Program-made: the position numbers and the translations under genes
Notes under the pieces: generated by a model
Databases searched by the model: none
What the model was told of the DNA's origin: nothing
What the model saw: the letters and a program-made list of their open reading frames with translations, nothing else
Source of the DNA: an uncultured Alphaproteobacteria bacterium
GTDB lineage: Bacteria > Pseudomonadota > Alphaproteobacteria > RF32 > CAG-239
Length of the DNA stretch: 64,000 bases
Assembly: GCA_934271465.1 (NCBI GenBank)
Contig: CAKQRQ010000002.1
Coordinates: 1-64,000 of the forward strand
Reading direction: 5' to 3'
In this document: positions 31,796 to 40,482 of the stretch, in pieces
How positions within the stretch are numbered: the first letter of the stretch is position 1
How the letters are laid out: the number at the start of each line of letters is the position of its first letter

Positions 31796-34209
31796 GTTGA
31801 TTTTCCTTTTTTCTCGGGTTGAGCCTCCGGAGCAGGCTGCTCGGGCTGAGGCGCTATATCTTCATGGCTGTTGTAAAGGATAACAGCTTCTTGTTTTTCT
31901 TTGACGGGCGTCGGCGCAGTGGCCTCCGAGGACCGTCTGTCATAATTTCCGCGTCCTCTGCGGCGGTCAAAACGCCCGCGGCGCCCTCGGCGGCCTCTGA
32001 AATCGCGTCCGTTTTGTTCCGACTGCTCGGGCTGTTCGGCAGGCATTTCAATTTCCGGTTCCGAAACAGGTTCCTCAACAGGCGCAACAGCCTCGACTTC
32101 TTTGTCAAGAGGTTTGGCTTCAGGTTTATCCTCTTTGGGGAGAACGGGAGCCTTGGTGCGTTCAATGCGGTAGTCCGAAATACATTTAACGGAATCATCA
32201 GCGCTGATAACAATATCCAGTTTGTATTTTTCTTCCAAATCGCTCAAGACTTTGCGTTTGTGGTTTAAGAGGTAAACAGCAACGTCTGACGGAACAAAAA
32301 TATTAAGTTTGGACGAGCGGTTTTTGATTCCTTCTTCTTCCAAAGCGCGCAAAATATAAACACCGGCCGATGCCAAAGTGCGGGTAATTCCCTTACCGTG
32401 GCAATAGGGGCAAACCTGATAGTTGCTCTCCCAAAAGGCGGAGTGCATACGCTGGCGGGACAATTCCAACAGACCGAACATACTCATTTTGCCGACCTGA
32501 ATACGAGAACGATCTTTCTTAAGAGCTTCTTTCATGCGCTTTTCAACTGCATGATTGTTGGCGGGTTCGTCCATATCAATAAAGTCAATGACCACAAGTC
32601 CGGCAAGATTGCGCATTCTGAGCTGGCGGGCAATCTCGTCGCAGGCTTCCAAATTGGTCTTAAGAGCCGTTTCCTCCAAATCTTTTTCTTTAGTAGCGCG
32701 GCCGGAGTTAACATCAATGGAAACAAGAGCTTCCGTCGGGTTAATAACCAAATAGCCGCCGGATTCCAATTGTGCGTTCGGATCATGAAGTTTGTCCAGC
32801 TGGCCTTCAACCTGAAATCTTTGGAACAAAGGCATATCCGCCCCGCGGTAATTTTTGATTTTTTTGAGGTTGTGCGGCGACAAAATTTTGAAAAAGTCGC
32901 GGGCGCGTTTATAAGCCTCATCTCCGGCAACCAATATTTCGCTGATGTCTTTGGTGTAAATGTCGCGCAGGGCGCGTTTGATAAGGTCACCTTCCTCATG
33001 AATCAGAGCAGGGGCTTTTCCTTTCAGAGAATCAATGCGGATTTGGTTCCATGCGCGGATAAGGTAATTATAGTCGCGCACAATATCGCTTTTGCTTTTT
33101 TCTTCGCCTGCGGTGCGCACAATAATGGACATATCCGACGTCAAAGGCAGCTCTTTGACAATTTCTTTGAGACGGTTGCGGTCGGCTGCGTTGGTAATCT
33201 TGCGGGAAACACCGCCGCTTTTAATGCGGTTGGGCATCAAGACGCAGTAACGTCCGGCCAAAGACAAATAAGTTGTCAGAGCGGCGCCTTTGTTGCCGCG
33301 TTCTTCTTTAACAACCTGAACCAAAACAGTTTGACCTTCTTTGATAACATCTTGAATTTTGTGGCGGTGAAAAAGCTTACGTGCTCTGATAAGTTTGCGC
33401 TGCAGTTCAAAATCAAGTGTTTCTTCGTCATCATCATCGACCTCATCATCGGATTCTGCATCTCCGAAACGGCGGGGCTCTTCATCTTCTTCCGCCGCGG
33501 ATTCGGGAGCAATTTCTTCCGAAACGCTCATTTCCTCAAGGCCGGTATCCTCCGCCAAAACCTTAACTTCTTCATCGGTCTTCGGGGCTTCTTCCACGGC
33601 AATCTGCTTGCGGTATTTTTTCTTCAAAACGCGGCGTTTAGTCTTTTTCTTGCCGGATTCTTCCTCTTCTTTTGCCTCTTCTTCGGCAATAAACTCTTCT
33701 TCTGAAATCTGCGGAACAATATGTTCAGCTTCGACCTCGGCCGGTGTTTCGGCTGTTTCCGATTCCTGTTGAGGATTTTGTTCCTGCTGAGCTTTCAGGG
33801 CTTCTTCAGCCTCTTTGGCTGCTTTAGCCTTCAGGGCTTCCTCACGGGCAAGAGCGCGTTCTTTGGCGCGGCGCTCGCGTTCAGCCTCGCGCTCTTTAAT
33901 TAAGCGTTTTTTGTTTTCGATAATTTCATCGACTTCTTTATCAATCTCGGCCAGTTCTTCTTCCGATACGTGGTAATAGTCCGGATGAATCTCGCCAAAA
34001 GCCATAAAACCGTGGCGATTCCCGCCGTAATCTACAAAGCAGGCCTGCAAAGACGGCTCCACCCGCATAACTTTGCCGAGATAAATATTTCCTTTGATTT
34101 GCTTGCGGGTTGTGCTCTCAAACTCAACATCTTCAAGCTTGTTGCCGTTGACAACGACAACACGGGTTTCTTCAGGCTGTGTGTCGTCAATAAGCATACG
34201 TTTTGTCAT
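31768..34209 (-). CDS. rne: Ribonuclease E
   Basis: Essential endonuclease of mRNA decay and rRNA processing. 813 residues. The S1 domain is split: its start ('GNIYLGKVMRVEPSLQACFV') is at residues 40-60, and it resumes near residue 290. In between is a roughly 180-residue Lys/Glu-rich acidic insertion, which is common in alphaproteobacteria. The DNase I-like domain has 'LVSIDVNSGRAT' and 'VVIDFIDMDEP' with the catalytic Asp residues. The Zn-link is 'CPYCHGKG'. A short basic tail rich in RGR repeats replaces the long degradosome scaffold of enterobacteria. Confidence 0.96.
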   Translation of the reverse strand: MTKRMLIDDTQPEETRVVVVNGNKLEDVEFESTTRKQIKGNIYLGKVMRVEPSLQACFVDYGGNRHGFMAFGEIHPDYYHVSEEELAEIDKEVDEIIENKKRLIKEREAERERRAKERALAREEALKAKAAKEAEEALKAQQEQNPQQESETAETPAEVEAEHIVPQISEEEFIAEEEAKEEEESGKKKTKRRVLKKKYRKQIAVEEAPKTDEEVKVLAEDTGLEEMSVSEEIAPESAAEEDEEPRRFGDAESDDEVDDDDEETLDFELQRKLIRARKLFHRHKIQDVIKEGQTVLVQVVKEERGNKGAALTTYLSLAGRYCVLMPNRIKSGGVSRKITNAADRNRLKEIVKELPLTSDMSIIVRTAGEEKSKSDIVRDYNYLIRAWNQIRIDSLKGKAPALIHEEGDLIKRALRDIYTKDISEILVAGDEAYKRARDFFKILSPHNLKKIKNYRGADMPLFQRFQVEGQLDKLHDPNAQLESGGYLVINPTEALVSIDVNSGRATKEKDLEETALKTNLEACDEIARQLRMRNLAGLVVIDFIDMDEPANNHAVEKRMKEALKKDRSRIQVGKMSMFGLLELSRQRMHSAFWESNYQVCPYCHGKGITRTLASAGVYILRALEEEGIKNRSSKLNIFVPSDVAVYLLNHKRKVLSDLEEKYKLDIVISADDSVKCISDYRIERTKAPVLPKEDKPEAKPLDKEVEAVAPVEEPVSEPEIEMPAEQPEQSEQNGRDFRGRRGRRGRFDRRRGRGNYDRRSSEATAPTPVKEKQEAVILYNSHEDIAPQPEQPAPEAQPEKKGKSTWWKKLIKG

Positions 34210-34673
34210 TCAAAAATCTCCTCATATTGCCTCGGATATAAGTTCTATCCGAATAATTTTAACCGATGCCGGAGAAGTTTTTCAAAAGACAAACACCTCA
34301 AAAACAGCCTTTACCGGCCGAGGGTGCTTCAAAATATCAAACCGCGGGCGTCTTACTTTTCGCTGTTAAAACGGAGCGCCCGAAAGGTCGGTATCAAAAA
34401 AACGAAAGCCCATAAATTTTAGTGTTGTTGATTGGCGAGCCGTCGTTTATAAAATCTTTATCTCAAATTCTTCGGCAAAATTTTACCGTTTTTGTTTCGC
34501 GGGGCAACGCTCAATCGTGATGAAAAAGCGGCGGTATCAAAAACAAAGCCGAACAAATCAAATAGTCAAAAAGTTTTATCAAAAGCGGCCGTGAGTCCGA
34601 TACAAAATATTCCGCGAAACTCTAAAACAAAGCATATACGGGTTTATTTGAAAACACAACAATATTTTTTGGA
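34210..34673. other. Intergenic region between rne and amiC, no gene seen
   Basis: About 460 bases without a convincing ORF or RNA gene. It must hold the rne promoter and leader on the minus strand. RNase E mRNAs often have long self-regulatory leaders, but I cannot identify a known element. An imperfect hairpin with gggcg / cgccc arms lies around 34345-34385. Confidence 0.5.
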
Positions 34674-34702
34674 TTGTTTCTAATTTTTTTAAGAGATTAT
34701 AA
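34674..34702 (+). promoter_or_regulatory. Predicted promoter of amiC
   Basis: TTGTTT, 17 bases, TTATAA, 38 bases before the start codon. Confidence 0.5.
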
Positions 34703-34740
34703 ATAAGTCCGAGCCTATACTGATAAATAAGGTGGATAAA

Positions 34741-35973
34741 ATGGTAAAAAATTGGTGGAAACAAACGAAAAAACAGACTGGCAAAGCTCTTTTAGGGCTT
34801 GTCCTGAGTTTCTTGTGTGTTCAAAATGTATCCGCCGGAAAAATAACAGGACTGCGCATCGGACAGGGAATAGGCAATGTGCGTATAGTGTTTGATGCCG
34901 ATTCCAAATTTGACTACAAAGTGTTTACCTTGTCTTCGCCGAACAGATTGGTTATAGACACGCAAGGAATTGAAGTCGCGCCGGCTGTCAGCAAAAACAA
35001 AGATAAAAACGTCTTTGTCAAAAATGTCAGAGTCGGAACAACCGGTGTGGACGGAATTCGCATCGTTTTTGATCTGCAAAAGCCTGTTTTGGTCAAAAAA
35101 GCCTTTATGTTGGCGCCTCAAAGCAATTTTAACTGGCGTTTTGCTATTGATTTGGAGTCGGCGAGTGAGCGCGAATTTTCAGCCCATTTGGGCAATACGC
35201 ATGCACTGAGCAGTAATTCTTACAACGCGGCGGATACAGGGGTTAAAAAACAAGATGTTCCGACGCCGGCTGTTGCCTCTAAACGCGGTAAACGCAAGAT
35301 TATAGTGATTGATGCCGGACATGGCGGCGTTGACCCCGGAGCGATAGGTTATAACGGCACCTACGAAAAACATATTACGCTGTCTATGGCCAAAGAGTTA
35401 AAAGAGCTTCTGGATAAAAACGACAAATACAAAGTCTATCTGACCCGAAACAGAGATGTGTTTATTCCGCTGCGTGACAGGGTTAAAATCTCGCGCAAAC
35501 ACGATGCCGATTTGTTTATTTCAATCCATGCCGACAGCGCTAAAAACAAAAAAGCCGTCGGATTGTCTGTTTACACCTTGTCTGAGACAGCCTCCGACAA
35601 AGAGGCCGCCGCTTTGGCCGAAAAAGAAAATAAAGCCGATATCGTGGCAGGTCTGAATTTTGCCGAACATTCAAAAGAGGTCAGCGATATTTTGCTCAAT
35701 TTGGCGCAACGAGAAACCAATAATTCGTCGGCCGAATTTGCAACGCTTTTAAGTGCGCAGATGGCAAAAATCGTTAAGACCGTCAGCAATACGCATCGGT
35801 TTGCCGGATTTGCCGTCTTAAAGGCGCCGGATGTGCCGTCCGTTTTGATGGAATTGGGCTATTTGTCCAACCCCGCTGAAGAACGTCAGCTCAAGCAAAA
35901 ATCCTATCGGCGCAAGCTTGCGGAAGCCTGCGTGAAAGCAGTTGATAAATATTTTCAAAATCCGAAGCATTAG
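34741..35973 (+). CDS. amiC: N-acetylmuramoyl-L-alanine amidase AmiC-like
   Basis: Periplasmic zinc amidase that splits the septal peptidoglycan. The ATG at 34741 is preferred over the GTG three codons upstream for its spacing from aagg. A signal peptide ends near 'QNVSA' (residue 33). Then comes an AMIN domain (about 35-130), a Ser/Lys-rich linker, and the Amidase_3 domain with zinc ligands in 'VIDAGHGGVDPGAIG', Glu in 'TYEKHITLSM' and His in 'FISIHADSA'. Followed by the PBP1A gene, a functional pairing in cell-wall metabolism. Confidence 0.95.
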   Translation: MVKNWWKQTKKQTGKALLGLVLSFLCVQNVSAGKITGLRIGQGIGNVRIVFDADSKFDYKVFTLSSPNRLVIDTQGIEVAPAVSKNKDKNVFVKNVRVGTTGVDGIRIVFDLQKPVLVKKAFMLAPQSNFNWRFAIDLESASEREFSAHLGNTHALSSNSYNAADTGVKKQDVPTPAVASKRGKRKIIVIDAGHGGVDPGAIGYNGTYEKHITLSMAKELKELLDKNDKYKVYLTRNRDVFIPLRDRVKISRKHDADLFISIHADSAKNKKAVGLSVYTLSETASDKEAAALAEKENKADIVAGLNFAEHSKEVSDILLNLAQRETNNSSAEFATLLSAQMAKIVKTVSNTHRFAGFAVLKAPDVPSVLMELGYLSNPAEERQLKQKSYRRKLAEACVKAVDKYFQNPKH

Positions 35974-36043
35974 TATTTGACAGAGCCGCATTTTTTGACT
36001 AAAAAGAGTATCTGAAACACAAACAAAAAATACGGTCTGAATT

Positions 36044-38518
36044 ATGCTCAAAACACTATCCTCTTTTTTAAGCACATGCTTTTTCTTTGCGGTTATCGCA
36101 TTTGTCTTGATTATCACGTCTGTGTGGCAGGTATCGCAGGAACTTCCGGATTACCGCCAGCTCGAAAATTATGAGCCTGCCGTGACAACAAGGCTCTATG
36201 CCGGCGATGGGCAGGTCATGATGGAGTATGCAGCCGAAAAACGCTTGTTTGTGCCCGAGGATAAAATTCCGGCATTGGTAAAAAATGCTTTTATCGCGGC
36301 AGAAGATAAAAATTTTTATCATCATTTCGGAATTGACCCGATGGGAATTGTTCGTGCGGTCTTGACCAATGTCAAGCGTCTCGGATCGGGCCACAGACCT
36401 TCAGGAGCGTCCACCATTACCCAGCAAGTGGCCAAAAACTTTTTGCTGTCTTCAGAATTGTCTTATAAGCGTAAAATCAAAGAGGCTTTGCTGGCGCTCA
36501 GAATGGAACAGGCTTTTACAAAAGAGCATATTCTGGAACTGTATCTGAATGAAATCTATTTAGGCAATCGATCTTACGGCGTGGCGGCAGCGGCCATGAA
36601 TTATTTTGGCAAAGCATTGGATGAGCTGACACTGGAAGAAGCGGCCTATTTGGCGGCTTTGCCCAAAGGTCCGAACAACTACAATCCAAAGACAAAATAT
36701 GACGCAGCCGTTGCGCGCCGCAACTGGGTCATCGATCGGATGGTTGAAGACGGCTATGCGTCGGCAGAAGAGGCTGCAAACGCCAAGGCAAAGCCTTTGA
36801 CCGTTCTTGAGGGCAAAAGCGAACTTGTAAAAGATGCGCAATATTTCAGTGAAGACGTTCGCCGTCAGGTCAAAAATAAATTCGGAGAAGATGCGCTGTA
36901 TGAAGGCGGTCTTCTTATCCGCACCACGCTTGATCCCAAATTGCAGGTTATTGCGACAAAAGCATTTGACAAAGAACTGGATAATTATGACCATAGGCAC
37001 GGCTGGCGGGGCGCAAGTCAAAATATTCCGTTGGAAGACGGATGGGAAGAAATTTTTCAAAAGGCAGCAAAAACAGCCGGTGCAAAAGCGGAATGGCAAT
37101 TGGCAATAGTGAAAGATGTGTCCGCGCAAAAGGCTGAAATTGAGCTTAAAGACGGAACAAAAGGAGAAATCCCGCTCAGCGTGCTTTCTTGGGCTCGAAA
37201 AAATCTCAAAAATCAGCTTGTCGGCGGACAGCCTCAAAAAGTGTCCGATGTTTTGGCGCGCGGCGATGTTGTGTTGGTAGAGCCTGTTGCGGCTAAGGAC
37301 GCGGCGTCTCGCAAAATGGCCGAAAACAGCTTTTATTTGAGACAAGTGCCTGATGTGGAAGGTGCGTTGATTGCGCTGGATCCGCATACGGGCAAAATTT
37401 TGGCTATGGTCGGCGGCTATTCGTTCCAAAAATCACAATACAACCGTGCCACACAGGCGCGCCGCCAAACCGGTTCGGCCTTTAAGCCGATTGTTTATCT
37501 GGCCGCGCTTGAGAACGGCTATGAGCCGACGGATTTAATTTTGGACGCACCGTTTGTGTTGGATCAGGGATTCGGACAGCCTCTGTGGAAACCTGTGAAC
37601 TATTCCAAAAAGTTTTACGGATTAATGACGCTCCGTCAGGGAATTGAAAAGTCACGCAACCTAATGACCGTTCGTTTAGCGCAGGATGTCGGAATGGACA
37701 AAGTGGCGGATTATGCAAAAAAAACGGGCGTCAATCCGAATTTGCCGCATCTGTTGTCTATGTCGCTGGGTGCCGGCGAAACAAAATTAATTAATATGGC
37801 CTCGGCTTATAGTATGTTTGTAAACGGCGGCAAAAAGGTGGAGCCTTATTTAGTTGAGCGTATTCAGGACCGAAACGGGTTGACAATCTATCGTCATGAT
37901 GACAGGGAATGCGAGGGGTGTGAAGTTCACGCATGGGAAAATCAGCCTGTGCCCAAGTTGGCCGATAACCGCGAACAAATCTTGGATCCATTGAGCGCCT
38001 ATCAGATGGTCAGCATCTTGGAAGGCGTTGTTCAGCAGGGAACCGGCGCAAGATTGAGAGCGCTCGGCAAGCATCTGGCCGGAAAAACCGGAACGACAAA
38101 CCGAAATCAGGATGCGTGGTTTGTCGGATTTTCTCCGGATTTGGTTGTAGCGGTCTATGTCGGTTTTGATGAACCGCGCACCTTAGGACGGTATGAAACG
38201 GGCGCTGCCGCGGCTTTGCCGATTTTTTATGATTTTATGCAGGGCGCTTTGGCCGGCCAAGCGGATGTGCCGTTCCGTATCCCGAGCGGAATCAAACTGG
38301 TGCGTGTCAATCACGACACCGGAAAACCGGCCATGCCCGGCGATACAAGCGTTATCTGGGAAGCAATGAAGCCCGAAGCCTCCGCCCGAAAAGCCAATCA
38401 AAAAGTGATTGGAGCGGAAGCGGGAATAACGGTTGAAGATGGGACTGAAAAAGAAGCCACCGAGATTACGTATGAAAACGACAGCGAAGATGAAATCCAG
38501 CTTGGATCCGAATATTAG
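36044..38518 (+). CDS. mrcA: Penicillin-binding protein 1A, bifunctional transglycosylase/transpeptidase
   Basis: Polymerises and cross-links peptidoglycan. 824 residues: N-terminal membrane helix (about 8-30), GT51 domain with 'AAEDKNFYHHFGIDPMG' and 'STITQQVAKNFLL', then an OB-like insert and the transpeptidase domain with SxxK in 'TGSAFKPIVY', SxN in 'EKSRNLMTV' and KTG in 'GKTGTTNRNQDAWFVG'. The acidic C-terminal tail is poorly conserved. prfB starts 12 bases later. Confidence 0.96.
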   Translation: MLKTLSSFLSTCFFFAVIAFVLIITSVWQVSQELPDYRQLENYEPAVTTRLYAGDGQVMMEYAAEKRLFVPEDKIPALVKNAFIAAEDKNFYHHFGIDPMGIVRAVLTNVKRLGSGHRPSGASTITQQVAKNFLLSSELSYKRKIKEALLALRMEQAFTKEHILELYLNEIYLGNRSYGVAAAAMNYFGKALDELTLEEAAYLAALPKGPNNYNPKTKYDAAVARRNWVIDRMVEDGYASAEEAANAKAKPLTVLEGKSELVKDAQYFSEDVRRQVKNKFGEDALYEGGLLIRTTLDPKLQVIATKAFDKELDNYDHRHGWRGASQNIPLEDGWEEIFQKAAKTAGAKAEWQLAIVKDVSAQKAEIELKDGTKGEIPLSVLSWARKNLKNQLVGGQPQKVSDVLARGDVVLVEPVAAKDAASRKMAENSFYLRQVPDVEGALIALDPHTGKILAMVGGYSFQKSQYNRATQARRQTGSAFKPIVYLAALENGYEPTDLILDAPFVLDQGFGQPLWKPVNYSKKFYGLMTLRQGIEKSRNLMTVRLAQDVGMDKVADYAKKTGVNPNLPHLLSMSLGAGETKLINMASAYSMFVNGGKKVEPYLVERIQDRNGLTIYRHDDRECEGCEVHAWENQPVPKLADNREQILDPLSAYQMVSILEGVVQQGTGARLRALGKHLAGKTGTTNRNQDAWFVGFSPDLVVAVYVGFDEPRTLGRYETGAAAALPIFYDFMQGALAGQADVPFRIPSGIKLVRVNHDTGKPAMPGDTSVIWEAMKPEASARKANQKVIGAEAGITVEDGTEKEATEITYENDSEDEIQLGSEY

Positions 38519-38530
38519 GAGAAAACAACA

Positions 38531-39650
38531 ATGCGTGCCGATATTTATGAAATGAGCCAATCCGTTGAGCAGTCGCTGGAACTGCTGAGGAGGTCTCTTT
38601 GACTATGACAACGCTTTAATCCGTTTGGACGAGCTCCAGAGCCTGACGGCAGATGCGTCTTTGTGGAAAAATCCCGAAAAAGCCCAAAAGCTGATGACCG
38701 AAAAGAACACGCTGGAAGCCGATTTGTCTAACTTCAAAGAAATGAGCCAAACTTGCGCTGATTTGGTTGAATTGGCCGAGCTTTCAGATTCTGATGACAA
38801 AGAATCTGATGACAAAGAATTAGATGAGATTGTCGCACAGTTTGCTTTATTAAAAGAAAATGTTCGTCATGCCGAGCTTGAGGCGCTGCTCTCAGGCGAG
38901 GTCGATAAAAATGATGCCTATCTTGAAGTCCATTCCGGTTCCGGTGGCACAGAGGCGCAGGATTGGGCTGAAATGCTGTTGAGAATGTATGCCCGCTGGG
39001 CGGAAGCGCATCATTATAAGGTTGAATATATTGAAGAAACCGAAGGCGATGTTGCCGGAATCAAATCTGCCACTTTAAAAATCTGCGGACATAATGCCTA
39101 TGGGTGGCTCAAGTCGGAAACGGGCGTCCATCGTCTGGTGCGGATTTCGCCGTTTGACAGTAATGCGCGGCGCCATACGAGTTTTGCGTCGGTCGGGGTA
39201 TATCCTGTGATTGATGATACGATTGAAATCAAAATTAATGAGGCTGATTGCAGAGTAGACACCTATCGGGCTTCCGGCGCCGGCGGACAGCATATTAACA
39301 AAACGGATTCGGCGGTGCGCATTACCCACTTGCCGACGGGAATTGTCGTCCAATGCCAAAACCAACGTTCGCAGTTTCAAAACAGAGAAGCGGCCTGGAA
39401 TATGCTCAAAGCGCGCTTGTATGAAGCCGAGCTCAAAAAGCGCGAGGACAAAGCGGCCGAACAACGCGATAATCAAGGAGATAACGGCTGGGGATACCAA
39501 ATTCGTTCCTATGTGCTTCAACCCTACAAAATGGTCAAAGATTTACGCACAAATGTAGAAACATCAGATACAAAAGCTGTATTGGACGGGGATATAGATT
39601 TGTTCTTATCAGCGGCTTTGGCCGACAAATTGGGAGGCGCTGATGCTTAA
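38531..39650 (+). CDS. prfB: Peptide chain release factor 2, with programmed +1 frameshift
   Basis: RF2 releases peptides at UGA and UAA. The ATG at 38531 opens 23 codons ending in an in-frame TGA (38600-38602). The site aggaggtctctttgac has the internal Shine-Dalgarno AGGAGG, then CTT TGA C, the classic RF2 frameshift signal. A +1 shift joins it to the frame that continues as 'DYDNALIRLDELQS'. Later come the GGQ motif in 'SGAGGQHINKTDSAVRI' and the anticodon-like loop region. The product of about 373 residues is normal. The start has aggag upstream. The 3' end overlaps the next gene by 8 bases. Confidence 0.97.
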
Positions 39651-40482
39651 AAAAGTTGCTGTCTGCGCGATTGGAACAGTGGTAACGGCATGGATTGCTT
39701 TTTGCACGGCAGTTTATGTTGCGCCGCAGTATTTTTTCTATAACCCGACGACAGAAAAGCCATCTTTGGAAGATGCAAAGTCCAAAGGATTTGATGCTGA
39801 AGAAGTTATCTATCGGGCGGCAGACGGCACAGAGCTTTACGGCTGGTTTATTCCGCCGCAAGAGGGCAAAAAAATAGTCGTTTATTTCCATGGCAATTCT
39901 TATAATATCGGCGCTTTTTATCAGAAATTACAGCCTTTTGCCGATGAAGGCTATGGGGTGTTTATCGGCGAATACCGCGGTTTTGGTGGAATTAAAGGAA
40001 AATTATCCGAGAAAAATCTGGCGCAAGATGCTTTGGCCGCCGTCAAATATCTGCTCTCTTTGGGCTATCGTCCGTCGGATATGATTCTTTACGGAATGTC
40101 TATGGGAAGCTACACCGCCACAGCGACAGCTGCCGAATACGGCTCGAGGGAGCCTTTTGCGGGATTGATTTTGGAGGTGCCGTTTGATAGTATTTTAAAT
40201 GTCGTCCGGCAAAGAATTTGGCCGGTAGTTCCTTTTGAATGGATTGTAAAAGACAAATTCGACAATATATCAAACATCAACAAAGTAAACACTCGGGTGC
40301 TGATTATGGGCGGCAGCAAAGACAAAACAGTCCCGCATGAACGCGCTCTGGCACTATTTGAGGCTGCCAAAGAGCCGAAAAAAGTGATGATTTACACGGG
40401 AGCTGATCATTCCGATCTGTATCGATACGGAAATTGGACGGCAATTTTAGCATGGATTAAAGATAATGAAAAAGCTCAGTAG
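39643..40482 (+). CDS. Alpha/beta hydrolase (BEM46/ABHD13-like), membrane-anchored
   Basis: 279 residues. An N-terminal hydrophobic helix (about 5-27) serves as anchor or signal, then the hydrolase fold with 'YFHGNSYNIGAF' (oxyanion loop), the nucleophile elbow 'YGMSMGSYTA' (Ser in GMSMG), Asp in 'GSKDKTVPHERA' and His in 'GADHSDLY'. The substrate is unknown. Closest in layout to serine aminopeptidase S33/BEM46 proteins. The start ATG follows ggaggcg and overlaps prfB; the next gene overlaps its end by 17 bases. Confidence 0.87.
   Translation: MLKKVAVCAIGTVVTAWIAFCTAVYVAPQYFFYNPTTEKPSLEDAKSKGFDAEEVIYRAADGTELYGWFIPPQEGKKIVVYFHGNSYNIGAFYQKLQPFADEGYGVFIGEYRGFGGIKGKLSEKNLAQDALAAVKYLLSLGYRPSDMILYGMSMGSYTATATAAEYGSREPFAGLILEVPFDSILNVVRQRIWPVVPFEWIVKDKFDNISNINKVNTRVLIMGGSKDKTVPHERALALFEAAKEPKKVMIYTGADHSDLYRYGNWTAILAWIKDNEKAQ

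Noticed and set aside
32398..33705. 435-codon plus-strand ORF opposite rne
   Set aside because: Long open antisense frame caused by the codon use of rne. The motifs of RNase E on the minus strand are unambiguous.
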